64,000 nucleotides of DNA from JANXVR01 sp034667405 (lineage in GTDB: Bacteria > Actinomycetota > UBA4738 > HRBIN12): the NCBI GenBank assembly GCA_034667405.1, contig JAXDJX010000018.1, forward strand, positions 186,001 through 250,000, read 5' to 3'. The position numbers and the translations under genes are program-made. Position 1 is the first letter of the stretch. Every line of letters begins with the position of its first letter. Under the pieces are notes generated by a model. The model ran no database searches and had not been told where the DNA came from. It saw only the letters and a program-made list of their open reading frames with translations. Shown here one piece after another: positions 26,010 through 34,530 of the stretch.

Positions 26010-27020
26010 ATGCCTGAGCCGCTGCTAGAAGTGAAGGACCTACGGGTGGAGTTCCCGACCGACGACGGCTTGGTGAAGGCCGTGGACGGCGTCTCGTTCG
26101 CGTTGCAACCGGGAGAGACCCTGGGCATCGTGGGGGAGTCGGGGTCCGGAAAATCGGTCAGCTCGTTGACCATCATGGGGCTGGTGCCGAAGGCGCAGGC
26201 CAACATATCCGGTCAAGTGATCTTCGAGGGGCAGGACCTGCTTCAGCTCTCGCAGGTCGAGATGCGCGAGGTTCGTGGAAAGAAGATCTCGATGATCTTC
26301 CAGGATCCGATGACGTCGCTGCACCCTTTCTACCGGGTCGGAGATCAGATCGCGGAGTCCATCCTCGAGCACGAGGACATCTCGAAGAAGGAAGCCGCCG
26401 AACGTGCGGTGGACATGCTCGGCAGGGTCAACATCCCTCAACCGAAGGACCGAGCGAAGCAATTCCCACACGAGTTCTCGGGCGGGATGCGTCAGCGGGC
26501 CATGATCGCGATGGCGTTGGCGTTGAATCCAGACCTGCTCATCGCCGACGAACCCACAACTGCACTGGACGTCACCGTTCAAGCGCAGATCCTGGATCTC
26601 ATCGACTCCCTTCGTTCGGAGTTCGGGGCGGCGGTGATCATCATCACGCACGACCTGGGCGTCGTTGCCGAGCACTGCGACAACATCCAGGTCATGTACG
26701 CGGGCCGCGCCATCGAATACGGCCGAACCGACGACATCTTCTATCACCCGCATCACCCCTATACCTGGGGTCTGCTGCAGTCCATCCCGAAGCTGGGGGA
26801 GGAGACCGACCGCCTCACCCCGATCCGCGGCCTTCCGCCCTCGCTCATCAACCTGCCGAAGGGGTGCTCGTTCGCCCCGCGGTGTCCGTACGCGTTCGAT
26901 CGCTGTCGCGAGGAATCGCCGGCGCTCCTTCCATCCGACACCTACCATGCCTCCGCGTGTCACCTGAGCCTCGCCGACAAGGAGCGCATCGCGGCCGAGG
27001 AGGTGCTCACCCCCTCATGA
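26010..27020 (+). CDS. Oligopeptide/dipeptide ABC transporter ATPase (OppD/DppD type)
   Basis: 336 residues. Walker A GESGSGKSVS, Q-loop IFQDPMTSLHPF, signature EFSGGMRQRAMIAMAL, Walker B LLIADEPTTALDV, switch His in IITHDLGVVAEHC. The C-terminal oligopeptide-type extension holds the CSFAPRCPYAFDRC...C cysteine cluster found in Opp/Dpp ATPases, which can bind an iron-sulphur cluster. It overlaps the next ATPase gene by 4 bases (ATGA). Confidence 0.95.
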   Translation: MPEPLLEVKDLRVEFPTDDGLVKAVDGVSFALQPGETLGIVGESGSGKSVSSLTIMGLVPKAQANISGQVIFEGQDLLQLSQVEMREVRGKKISMIFQDPMTSLHPFYRVGDQIAESILEHEDISKKEAAERAVDMLGRVNIPQPKDRAKQFPHEFSGGMRQRAMIAMALALNPDLLIADEPTTALDVTVQAQILDLIDSLRSEFGAAVIIITHDLGVVAEHCDNIQVMYAGRAIEYGRTDDIFYHPHHPYTWGLLQSIPKLGEETDRLTPIRGLPPSLINLPKGCSFAPRCPYAFDRCREESPALLPSDTYHASACHLSLADKERIAAEEVLTPS

Positions 27021-28069
27021 GCGCGCAGATCACGGAGACCGGCCGTCCAGAGATCGATCGCACGGGTCCACCGCTCATCAGCGTCAGAGGTGTGAAGAAG
27101 CATTTCCCGATCACACGGGGCATCTTGATCCAGCATAAGGTCGGTGCCGTCCATGCGGTCGATGGGGTCGATCTGGACATCTACCCGGGCGAGACACTGG
27201 GCTTGGTTGGGGAAACGGGCTGCGGCAAGTCGACGCTCGCCCGCGTGATCATGCGCCTCTACGACGCCACGGAGGGCAGCATCACCTTCCAAGGGAAGGA
27301 CATCACGAAGATCCACGGGCGTGAGTTGCGGGACATGCGTGAAGACATGCAGATGATCTTCCAGGACCCCTACGCCTCATTGAATCCGCGCAAGACCATC
27401 GGCTCGATCATCGGAGAGCCCTTTCAGCTGCACAAGACCGTTGCCCGGAACAAGGTGAAGGGTGAAGTGCAGGAACTGATGAAGCGGGTCGGACTGAACC
27501 CGGAGCACTACAACCGCTACCCCCACGAGTTCTCCGGCGGCCAGCGCCAGCGGATCGGGGTGGCGCGCGCGCTGGCGCTGCGGCCCAAGCTCATCGTGTG
27601 CGACGAACCGGTCTCTGCTCTCGATGTCTCGATCCAGGCGCAGATCCTGAACCTGTTGGAGGACCTGCAGACGGAGTTCAACCTGACCTACCTGTTCATC
27701 GCGCACGACCTGTCCGTGGTCAAGCACGTGTCCGACCGGGTTGCCGTCATGTACCTGGGCAAGATCGTGGAGATGGCCGATAGCGAGAGGCTCTATGAGA
27801 CCCCGAAGCATCCTTACACCGGGGCGCTCCTGTCGGCGGTCCCCGTCGCCGATCCACGGTCGGCGGCGACGAAGAAGCGGATCATCCTCCAGGGCGATGT
27901 GCCCTCGCCGATCAATCCTCCGAGCGGCTGCCGGTTCCACCCGCGCTGTCCGAAGGCGCAGCTCCCGAAGTGTGCGACGGACGAGCCGCAGCTGGAGGAG
28001 ATGCACCCGGAGCAGTTCGCCGCGTGTCACTTCCCCCTCGAGGACCCTAGTATCGAGGCCTCGAACTAG
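27017..28069 (+). CDS. Oligopeptide/dipeptide ABC transporter ATPase (OppF/DppF type)
   Basis: 350 residues, second ATPase of the importer. ATG 27017 overlaps the OppD stop; upstream codons in frame are within OppD and are not used. KKHFPITRGILIQHKVGAVHAVDGV is typical of OppF. Walker A GETGCGKST, Q-loop IFQDPYASLNPRK, signature EFSGGQRQRIGVARAL, Walker B LIVCDEPVSALDV, His switch IAHDLSVVKHVSD. C-terminal cysteine cluster CRFHPRCPKAQLPKC...C is present. Confidence 0.95.
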   Translation: MSAQITETGRPEIDRTGPPLISVRGVKKHFPITRGILIQHKVGAVHAVDGVDLDIYPGETLGLVGETGCGKSTLARVIMRLYDATEGSITFQGKDITKIHGRELRDMREDMQMIFQDPYASLNPRKTIGSIIGEPFQLHKTVARNKVKGEVQELMKRVGLNPEHYNRYPHEFSGGQRQRIGVARALALRPKLIVCDEPVSALDVSIQAQILNLLEDLQTEFNLTYLFIAHDLSVVKHVSDRVAVMYLGKIVEMADSERLYETPKHPYTGALLSAVPVADPRSAATKKRIILQGDVPSPINPPSGCRFHPRCPKAQLPKCATDEPQLEEMHPEQFAACHFPLEDPSIEASN

Positions 28070-28077
28070 GAGTTCCG

Positions 28078-28305
28078 ATGCTCAACACCATCATCATCGC
28101 CATCGACGTGGCCTCGGCCCTGTTCCTGACCGTCACGATCCTGCTCCACTCTGGTCGCGGCGGCGGACTGTCCGACATGTTCGGCGGCGGCAGCACCCTT
28201 TCGGGCGGTACACGGATGGAACGAACCCTGGACAAACTCACTATCGTCTCGGCGTTGGTGTTCGGGTTCTCGACGTTCTGGTTGGCCTGGAAGTGGACCC
28301 CGTAG
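28078..28305 (+). CDS. secG: Preprotein translocase subunit SecG
   Basis: 75 residues with two hydrophobic helices (LNTIIIAIDVASALFLTVTI and LTIVSALVFGFSTFWLAW) joined by the conserved SGRGGGLSDMFGGG loop, diagnostic for SecG. It sits in the SecYEG channel and stimulates SecA-driven export. Often found after tpiA in bacteria; here the opp operon lies between. Ribosome site AGGAG, 8 bases after the oppF stop; a TAGTAT hexamer inside the oppF end could be its own promoter. Confidence 0.93.
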   Translation: MLNTIIIAIDVASALFLTVTILLHSGRGGGLSDMFGGGSTLSGGTRMERTLDKLTIVSALVFGFSTFWLAWKWTP

Positions 28306-28313
28306 CGAGCGGG

Positions 28314-28319
28314 TAGACT
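28314..28319 (+). promoter_or_regulatory. -10 hexamer TAGACT of tRNA-Leu
   Basis: TAGACT ends 10 bases before the mature 5' end of the tRNA, a normal distance for a short 5' leader. Confidence 0.5.
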
Positions 28320-28329
28320 CGCCGCGCCC

Positions 28330-28419
28330 GTCGGAGTGGCGGAATCTGGCAGACGCGCTAGCTTGAGGTGCTAGTGGGCTTTACGGCCCGTGGGGGTTCA
28401 AATCCCCCCTCCGACACCA
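28330..28419 (+). tRNA. tRNA-Leu (anticodon GAG), CCA encoded
   Basis: 90 bases. Acceptor stem GTCGGAG pairs with CTCCGAC; anticodon arm CTAGC-TTGAGGT-GCTAG gives anticodon GAG, reading CTC and CTT leucine codons. A long class II variable arm (TGGGCTTTACGGCCC) and the T arm with GTTCAAATC are present. The 3' CCA is encoded. It lies alone after secG. Confidence 0.97.
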
Positions 28420-28531
28420 ACATCCTGCACCGCTTCTCGCAGTCCGATCGGGAGTGCTGCAGGCTCAGACCGGCGGCGCGTGACGTCGACCGCTGTGATC
28501 CACACAGAAGGCTACGGCGTGTGCTCGCGGT

Positions 28532-29149
28532 CTAGGATCTGCCGCGCAGGCCGGTGGACCGGCCGTCGCGACCGCCGAGCACGCCCCCTACGAACGCGGC
28601 CGGCGCCGTCAGAGCCAGGGCCATGATCGCGTACAGGGGGGCGTCGAACCCGCGCGTGACCCGAGTAGACAGCCCGTCACAAGATCCGAACAAGAGCATC
28701 CCCAGATACCCCATCGCGATCGCGACAACAGCCGCGAGAGATCCGTTGGCAGATCCAAGCTTGCTTCGGCGACGGGCGAGAGCCCACGCGAGTGCAAGTG
28801 GGAGCACGATAAGGATCGCACCCATCAGGAGCGTGACAACGGCGGCCTCCGATGGGATCTCGCCCATCGTGCAGGTCGAGTACGCCGTCAGCGCGTACAT
28901 CGCCAGGCAGAGAGCCCCGGTGACGGCGATCGCGACAAGCAGGGGAGCCGTGGATCCGCGATGAAGGCTCCGGACGATGGGAGGAAGAACACCGGGGGCG
29001 AGGATGGCGACGCTCCATAGGTTCACGTACCAGAAGTGAAGCGGATACGAACCCATGTGCGCGCCGCTCGAGTAGTCGTTCAGATCCCAGTGGCCGACGA
29101 CAAACCCGTTGACGAATGAGATCGACAGGTACCAGATCGCCAGGAGCAC
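28532..29149 (-). CDS. Multi-pass membrane protein of unknown function
   Basis: 205 residues with about five hydrophobic segments and an external loop carrying CTMGEIPSE. The GTG start at 29149 puts the first helix almost at residue 1; no better start exists upstream, where the frame soon meets a stop. The C-terminus is Arg-rich and cytoplasmic. No family recognised. It is encoded opposite to secG and tRNA-Leu and ends about 110 bases from the tRNA. Confidence 0.6.
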   Translation of the reverse strand: MLLAIWYLSISFVNGFVVGHWDLNDYSSGAHMGSYPLHFWYVNLWSVAILAPGVLPPIVRSLHRGSTAPLLVAIAVTGALCLAMYALTAYSTCTMGEIPSEAAVVTLLMGAILIVLPLALAWALARRRSKLGSANGSLAAVVAIAMGYLGMLLFGSCDGLSTRVTRGFDAPLYAIMALALTAPAAFVGGVLGGRDGRSTGLRGRS

Positions 29150-29292
29150 GCACGTGACACCGACTCGCTTCAGACCCTGTGCTGGGGCGACCCGGCTTAT
29201 CCCTCGATCTCATCTGCGCGGGAGGTCACAGCCGCGAGGCCGCTCTGATGTCCGCGGCTGGGCGTCGTGGTGGGTGTTTGGAAGAACCGCAT

Positions 29293-29553
29293 TCAAGGTT
29301 TGGATGCGTCCCACCAGTCGGACAGGTAGATCCGGCGGATCCGGTAGTTGACGATCACGACCGCGATTACGAGCGCCAGTTCCATCGCCAGCGCGACGCC
29401 GGACGAGAGCTGTTCCAGGGGCAGCACGCGGAGCAATCCGAGCAGCACCGCTGCCTCAACGATGAGGAACACGAGCCACCCCATCGGATTGGCGAGGATC
29501 CGTCGGAGACGCGGGGCAGGTGGCGTGGGCCGCTTCTCTGTGGGTGGGGACAT
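29293..29553 (-). CDS. Small two-helix membrane protein
   Basis: 86 residues: proline- and Arg-rich start (PPTEKRPTPPAPRLRRI), two helices (MGWLVFLIVEAAVLLGLL and GVALAMELALVIAVVIVNY) and a short basic-aromatic tail. ATG 29553 is 6 bases after TATGCT (29565-29560) on this strand, so leaderless. No homology recognised. Divergent from the ABC-F gene. Confidence 0.6.
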   Translation of the reverse strand: MSPPTEKRPTPPAPRLRRILANPMGWLVFLIVEAAVLLGLLRVLPLEQLSSGVALAMELALVIAVVIVNYRIRRIYLSDWWDASKP

Positions 29554-29559
29554 ATCGCC

Positions 29560-29565
29560 AGCATA
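29560..29565 (-). promoter_or_regulatory. -10 hexamer TATGCT of the two-helix protein gene
   Basis: TATGCT on the minus strand, 6 bases before ATG 29553; same geometry as other leaderless starts in the window. Confidence 0.5.
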
Positions 29566-29589
29566 GGTTGCGTGCCGCTCACCCGTTGC

Positions 29590-29610
29590 TACACTCGGCG
29601 GATGGACTAG
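29590..29610 (+). promoter_or_regulatory. -10 TACACT plus two-codon leaderless ORF (ATG GAC TAG) before the ABC-F gene
   Basis: TACACT (29590-29595), 6 bases, then ATG GAC TAG at 29602-29610. If transcription starts at this ATG the message begins with a start-one codon-stop element, followed by a 115-base leader that contains complementary ACCTCC and GGAGGT segments. ABC-F genes are often controlled by translation attenuation in the leader, so this may be a ribosome-sensing leader. Confidence 0.35.
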
Positions 29611-29725
29611 CAGACCTCCTCGGCGCGCCGGCTTGCCCGGACGCGTATCCCGCGGCCCGCATCCCGCCACGGAGGTTCGTTCGTATGTCCGTCCCCTTGT
29701 TCCGTCCCTCGAAAGGTCCATCTCT

Positions 29726-31321
29726 ATGAGCACGCTCGACGTGCGCGATCTCTCCGTCGAGGCCGGCGGCCGCACGGTCGTCCAAGGCCTCACCTTCAGC
29801 CTGCGCGAGGGCGACAAGGTGGGCGTGGTCGGGCGTAACGGGGCCGGCAAGACCAGCACGCTCAAAGTCCTCGCCGGAGAGGAGCCGGCGCTCGCAGGCA
29901 CGATCGATCATGTGGGGGCGGTCGGCTACCTTCGACAGGATCCCCGTCAGCATCGAGCCGACGACGTTCACAGCGGACTGGAACACATCTTGAGCGCACG
30001 TGGCCTGGTGGATCTCCAACGGGATCTGGAGAAGGCCAGACTGCAGATCGAAGAGGACCACTCCGACCGCAACGTCCGGCGGTTCGCCCGGCTCGAAGAC
30101 GACTACAACCAGCGCGGCGGCTACCAGGCCGAGTCCGAAGCCCGAGCCATCACCCATGGGCTTGGCCTCGCACAGGATCGGCTGAGCCTTCCCGTAGGCG
30201 CGCTCTCCGGAGGTGAACGCCGGCGCTTGGAACTCGCACGGATCCTGTTCGGCGGATCGGATCTGCTCTTGCTGGACGAGCCGACGAACCACTTGGACGC
30301 AGACGCCAAGCATTGGCTCATGAAGTTCCTCGCCGGGTACAAAGGAGCGCTCATGGTCGTCAGCCACGACCTGGGTCTGCTCGACGCCTCCATCACGCGG
30401 ATCCTGCACCTCGACCTGGATGGCGTTGTGGAATACCGCGGGACGTACTCGCAGTACCGAGACGCTCGGGCCAAGGACGAGATCCGGCTCACCGCGCTGG
30501 CCGGACGTCAGCAACAGGAGATCCACCGGCTGAAGACGCTCGCCGACTCCATGCGCGGGCAGACGGCCAAACGCGCGCGTAAAGCGAAGACCATCGACAC
30601 GCGCCGGGTGAAGCTCGAAGCGAAGAAGGTGACCGGCCCCGCGCGGGAACGGACCTTCAAGTTCCGGTTCCCTGAGCCGCCCCATTGCGGGAAGACCATG
30701 CTCACGGCGACCGATCTGGCGAAGTCATACGGAGGCCCCCCGGTGTTCGAGGAGGTTGCCTTCTCCGTGGGCCGCGGCGAGCGGCTCTTGGTGATGGGAC
30801 TGAACGGCGCCGGGAAGACGAGCCTGCTCCGTATCCTGGCGGGCCAGTCCCAGGCCGACACTGGTTCGTTCGAACTGGGGTACGGGGCCGAGCTCGGCTA
30901 CTACGCGCAGGAGCACGAAGGATTGCAGGACGGGGTGGACGTGCTCACCCATATGCGCCAGGCCTCCGGTGCCGACGACCAAACCTTGCGAGGGCTCCTC
31001 GGGATGTTCGGGCTATCCGGCGCCATGGCGTTCCAGGATGCCGGCACGCTGTCGGGAGGGGAGAAGACGAAGCTGGCCCTCGCGCAGCTGGTGGCGGGCC
31101 GCAAGAACCTGCTCCTGCTGGACGAGCCGACGAACAACCTGGATCCGCCGTCGCGCACCGCGATCGCCGAGGCGCTTCAGGACTGGCCGGGCGCGATGAT
31201 CATCGTCAGTCACGATCCAGAGTTCGTCGAAGCGCTTGCTCCCGAACGCGTTTTGATGATGCCGGAGGGCCAGCTGGACTACTGGGACGACGGCTTGCTG
31301 GACCTGGTGGCGCTGGCCTAG
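29726..31321 (+). CDS. ABC-F family ribosome-associated ATPase
   Basis: 531 residues with two ABC domains and no membrane part. I choose ATG 29726 (MSTLDVRDLSVEAGG) with GAAAGG as ribosome site. Domain 1: Walker A GRNGAGKTS, signature LSGGERRRLELARIL, Walker B LLLLDEPTNHLD. A charged linker (about 235-300, with QQQEIHRLKTLADS and KRARKAKT) is the P-site tRNA interaction motif region. Domain 2: GLNGAGKTS, LSGGEKTKLALAQL, LLLLDEPTNNLD. The family acts on stalled or drug-bound ribosomes; whether this one is housekeeping (EttA/Uup-like) or resistance-linked is not decidable here. Confidence 0.92.
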   Translation: MSTLDVRDLSVEAGGRTVVQGLTFSLREGDKVGVVGRNGAGKTSTLKVLAGEEPALAGTIDHVGAVGYLRQDPRQHRADDVHSGLEHILSARGLVDLQRDLEKARLQIEEDHSDRNVRRFARLEDDYNQRGGYQAESEARAITHGLGLAQDRLSLPVGALSGGERRRLELARILFGGSDLLLLDEPTNHLDADAKHWLMKFLAGYKGALMVVSHDLGLLDASITRILHLDLDGVVEYRGTYSQYRDARAKDEIRLTALAGRQQQEIHRLKTLADSMRGQTAKRARKAKTIDTRRVKLEAKKVTGPARERTFKFRFPEPPHCGKTMLTATDLAKSYGGPPVFEEVAFSVGRGERLLVMGLNGAGKTSLLRILAGQSQADTGSFELGYGAELGYYAQEHEGLQDGVDVLTHMRQASGADDQTLRGLLGMFGLSGAMAFQDAGTLSGGEKTKLALAQLVAGRKNLLLLDEPTNNLDPPSRTAIAEALQDWPGAMIIVSHDPEFVEALAPERVLMMPEGQLDYWDDGLLDLVALA

Positions 31322-31380
31322 TAACTCGCGCCCATGGCCGCCAGGTCGGTATGCTTCGGCGACTCGAGCGTGGGGGAGCG

Positions 31381-33054
31381 ATGAGCGCGAACGGTTCGGC
31401 AGCAGACCTGATCTTCGTCAATGGCGATGTCTACACGGTGGACGGCGTTCGCAGCTGGGCACGGTCCGTCGCGGTGAAGGATGGTCGCATCGCGGCGGTC
31501 GGGACCGAGGACGACGTGATCGACCTTCGCGGCGCGGGAACGGAGGTCGTCGACCTTCACGGTGGTCTCCTGCTGCCGGGATTCCAGGACGCCCACATCC
31601 ACCCGGTGGGGGGAGGGTTGGACATGCTCGCATGCGACCTCCACGACCTGCATTCGGTCGACGACTATCTGGGTGCCATCCGCGCATACGCGGAGGTGAA
31701 CCCGGACCGGGAGTGGATCATGGGCGGAGGCTGGTCCATGGATGTCTTCCCGGGCGGCACACCGACGAAGGAGCTGCTGGACCGCATCGTCCCCGACCGG
31801 ATCGTCTACCTGCCGAACCGCGACGGGCACAGTGCCTGGGTGAACTCCCGCGCCCTCGAGGTGGCGAGGATCACGAAAGACACTCCCGACCCGGGAGACG
31901 GCAGGATCGAACGTACGCCCGACGGTGAACCCTCGGGCACGCTGCACGAGGGCGCGGGCGACGCCGTCGAACAGCTGGCCCCCCACGCGACCGCGCAAGA
32001 GCGCTACGACGGGCTGCTCAAGGGACAGGAATATCTGCACTCGTTGGGGATCACCGCGTGGCAGGACGCGATCATCGGAACATTCGGTTGGGCCGATAAC
32101 CTCGACACCTATCTGCAGGCGGCCGGCGACGGCTCCCTCACGGCGCGCGTGGTCGGCGCGTTGTGGTGGGATCGCAATCGCGGTATGGAGCAGGTCGAGG
32201 ATCTGCTCGCGCAGCGGGAGCGCGGGAAGGCCGGACGGTTCGCCGCCACGAGCGTGAAGATCATGCAGGACGGCGTCTGCGAGAACTTCACCGCGGCCGT
32301 GCTGGAACCTTACCTCGGCGAAGACGGGAAGCCCTCGCAGAACCGCGGGATCTCGTTCGTCGAGCCGGAACTGTTGAAGGAAGCGGTCACACGTCTGGAT
32401 GCCGAAGGCTTCCAGGTGCATTTCCACTCGCTTGCCGAGCGCGCCGTCCGGGAAGCGCTCGATGCCATCGGAGCGGCCCGGTCGGCCAACGGCATGAACG
32501 ATCTCCGCCACCACCTGGCGCACATCCAGATCATCCATCCCGACGACATCCCGCGGTTCCGCGAATTGGGCGCGGTCGCCAACGCGCAGCCGCTCTGGGC
32601 CGCTCACGAGGGCCAGATGGACGACCTCACCATCCCGTTCCTGGGGGAGGTGCGCGCCGGCTGGCAATACCCGTTCGCAAGTCTGGTGAGAGCCGGCGCG
32701 GTGCTCGCGATGGGCAGCGACTGGGGCGTCTCCACACCAGACCCCATCGAGGAGATCCACGTGGCCGTGAACCGGAAGATGGCGCCGCAATACCTCTACG
32801 GGAACGAGAACACGGAGGTCTTCATCCCCGACGAACGACTCGACCTGCCCACGTCCCTCGCGGCGTTCACGATGGGGTCTGCCTACGTCAATCACCTCGA
32901 TCGCGAAACGGGTTCGATCGAGCAAGGCAAACTCGCAGATCTCGCGGTGCTGGACAGGAACCTGTTCGCTCATCCGGTTGAGGAGATCGCCGAGGCACGC
33001 GTCATGCAGACCTTCGTGGAAGGGACCCGCGTATTCGCGACGCCGGGCGCTTAG
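31381..33054 (+). CDS. YtcJ-like metal-dependent amidohydrolase
   Basis: 557 residues, amidohydrolase family 3. ATG 31381 has a GGGGGAG ribosome site. The start LIFVNGDVYTVDG and LPGFQDAHIHPVGGG (metal-binding HxH) are typical. A Lys in TSVKIMQDG, His in VHFHSLAERA and LRHHLAHIQ, and the Asp in MGSDWGVSTPDP complete a plausible metal site. The PIEEIHVAVNRK and LAAFTMGSAYVNHLDRETGSI stretches match YtcJ proteins. The substrate is unknown; it precedes the Rieske/GcvT cluster and could be part of the same catabolic function. A second YtcJ-like gene is at 60667. Confidence 0.88.
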   Translation: MSANGSAADLIFVNGDVYTVDGVRSWARSVAVKDGRIAAVGTEDDVIDLRGAGTEVVDLHGGLLLPGFQDAHIHPVGGGLDMLACDLHDLHSVDDYLGAIRAYAEVNPDREWIMGGGWSMDVFPGGTPTKELLDRIVPDRIVYLPNRDGHSAWVNSRALEVARITKDTPDPGDGRIERTPDGEPSGTLHEGAGDAVEQLAPHATAQERYDGLLKGQEYLHSLGITAWQDAIIGTFGWADNLDTYLQAAGDGSLTARVVGALWWDRNRGMEQVEDLLAQRERGKAGRFAATSVKIMQDGVCENFTAAVLEPYLGEDGKPSQNRGISFVEPELLKEAVTRLDAEGFQVHFHSLAERAVREALDAIGAARSANGMNDLRHHLAHIQIIHPDDIPRFRELGAVANAQPLWAAHEGQMDDLTIPFLGEVRAGWQYPFASLVRAGAVLAMGSDWGVSTPDPIEEIHVAVNRKMAPQYLYGNENTEVFIPDERLDLPTSLAAFTMGSAYVNHLDRETGSIEQGKLADLAVLDRNLFAHPVEEIAEARVMQTFVEGTRVFATPGA

Positions 33055-33067
33055 GACCGACCCCCGG

Positions 33068-33082
33068 TTGACCGATAGTCAA
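33068..33082. promoter_or_regulatory. Inverted repeat TTGAC-CGATA-GTCAA, possible operator
   Basis: A perfect 5-bp inverted repeat with 5-base spacer, 125 bases before the Rieske gene. Its left half reads TTGACC and lies 17 bases before TACCGA (33091-33096), so it may overlap a -35 element. Confidence 0.3.
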
Positions 33083-33192
33083 GGGGACGGTACCGACGCC
33101 GTAGCGCCCGATGCTACGGTTGCTGCCACCCGCTGAACGGTCACACGCCCGTGAGAACGTTGGCCGGCGGGTTCATCCAGGAGGGAAGCTAC

Positions 33193-34383
33193 GTGTCCAG
33201 TGCCCCGATCGCGCACGAGAAGCTCAGTCCCGCGCTGGGCGATGGCCTCGACGGAAGCAAAACGCTTCCCGCGGAGGCGTACACCTCCCAAGCCGTCTTC
33301 GACTGGGAGGTCGGCCATTTCTTCGAGGATGGCTGGGTGTGCATCGGCCGCACCGACGAACTGAACGAACCCGGCGATCAGAAGGCCGTCCGGGTCGGCA
33401 AGGAAGGCATCCTCCTGGTGCGCGACGAGGATGGACGTCTCAACGCGTTCTACAACACGTGTCGTCACCGCGGGCACGAACTCCTCGAGCCCGGTACCAG
33501 CCGGCACCTTCGAGCCATCAAGTGCCCGTACCACGCATGGGTGTACGGCTTGGACGGCACACTCAGCGGCGCCCCGCGCTTCGGTGAGGTAGCCGGCTTC
33601 GAGAAGGCGGACTATCCGCTCATCGCGGCCCGGGTTCAAGAGTGGCACGGCTGGGTGTTCGTCAACGCCTCGGGTGAAGCGCCCGCGTTCGATCAGTGGG
33701 TCGGCAACCTCGACGGTTTGGTCATGCCCTGGGAACCGGAGCGGATGTTCGTCGCCGCCCGGCACGAATACATCGTTAAGGCAAACTGGAAGACGATCAC
33801 CGAGAACTACCACGAGTGCTATCACTGCCCGTCCATCCACCCGGAACTCTGCGTGGTGACCCCACCCGATTCGGGCGAGAACTTCGAGCATGACGGGAAC
33901 TGGGTCGGCGGAAGCATGGAGCTCAAGGATTTCGCCGAGACGATGTCTCTCTCGGGAGCTTCGAACGGTGTGCGGGTTCGTGGGCTCAACGACAAGCAGG
34001 CGCGGGAGGTCTTTTACTTCGGCCTGTTCCCGAACCTCCTCCTCAGCCTCCACCCCGACTACGTCATGACGCACCGGTTCGAACCGCTCGGCCCGGGAGA
34101 GAGCAAGGTGGAGTGCCAATGGCTCTTCCCGCCCGAGGCGCGCGAGCGGTCTGATTTCAGCCCCGACTACGCCAGCGAGTTCTGGGATATCACGAACCAG
34201 GAAGACTGGTTGGCCTGCGAGTCCGTCTACCGTGGCCTGCAGTCCGGTGGTTCGCGTCAGGGGCCGTTCTCCTGGAGCGAAGATGAAGTGCATTCATTCA
34301 TGGCCATGGTGGCCAAGGGCTATCTGGACGGGTATGCCAGCAAACCCCCGAAGATCCACGAACTGCCCGGCGCCGGCGTCTGA
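33193..34383 (+). CDS. Rieske non-haem iron oxygenase, alpha subunit
   Basis: 396 residues. I choose GTG 33193 because AGGAGG lies 8 bases upstream; a GTG 42 bases earlier is in frame but has no such site. N-terminal Rieske [2Fe-2S] centre CRHRGHELLEPG ... CPYHAWVYG (Cys-His and Cys-His ligands). Catalytic mononuclear iron site: ENYHECYHCPSIHPELC gives the two His, and Asp in SEFWDITNQEDW is the likely third ligand. It resembles alpha subunits that demethylate quaternary amines (GbcA-like), as well as ring hydroxylases. No reductase gene is adjacent. Two GcvT-like genes follow, suggesting an oxidative or folate-linked demethylation module. Confidence 0.9.
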   Translation: MSSAPIAHEKLSPALGDGLDGSKTLPAEAYTSQAVFDWEVGHFFEDGWVCIGRTDELNEPGDQKAVRVGKEGILLVRDEDGRLNAFYNTCRHRGHELLEPGTSRHLRAIKCPYHAWVYGLDGTLSGAPRFGEVAGFEKADYPLIAARVQEWHGWVFVNASGEAPAFDQWVGNLDGLVMPWEPERMFVAARHEYIVKANWKTITENYHECYHCPSIHPELCVVTPPDSGENFEHDGNWVGGSMELKDFAETMSLSGASNGVRVRGLNDKQAREVFYFGLFPNLLLSLHPDYVMTHRFEPLGPGESKVECQWLFPPEARERSDFSPDYASEFWDITNQEDWLACESVYRGLQSGGSRQGPFSWSEDEVHSFMAMVAKGYLDGYASKPPKIHELPGAGV

Positions 34384-34384
34384 A

Positions 34385-34416
34385 CGACCCCGGTCTGGAT
34401 GTCTGACCAGGGGTCG
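34385..34416 (+). terminator. Hairpin after the Rieske gene
   Basis: CGACCCC (34385-34391) and GGTC (34392-34395) pair with GACC (34405-34408) and GGGGTCG (34410-34416), with one bulged A: an 11-bp stem immediately after the stop codon. No U-tract follows. It may be a terminator or limit readthrough into the first GcvT-like gene. Confidence 0.55.
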
Positions 34417-34530
34417 GGAACCTGGCTTGCGTGTTGTCGTGAGTGCTTCCACGATGGGCCCCGCACGTATCGGGGGTAGAGGCTGGCCGGCTGAGCGCCG
34501 GGGGCCGAGCCCAGACCGGAAAGGAAGCAC

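Noticed and set aside
31318..32973. Long open frame on the minus strand (about 550 codons)
   Set aside because: It lies wholly opposite the well-supported amidohydrolase gene, has shadow-like composition (Arg, Val, Asp rich) and no recognisable motif.
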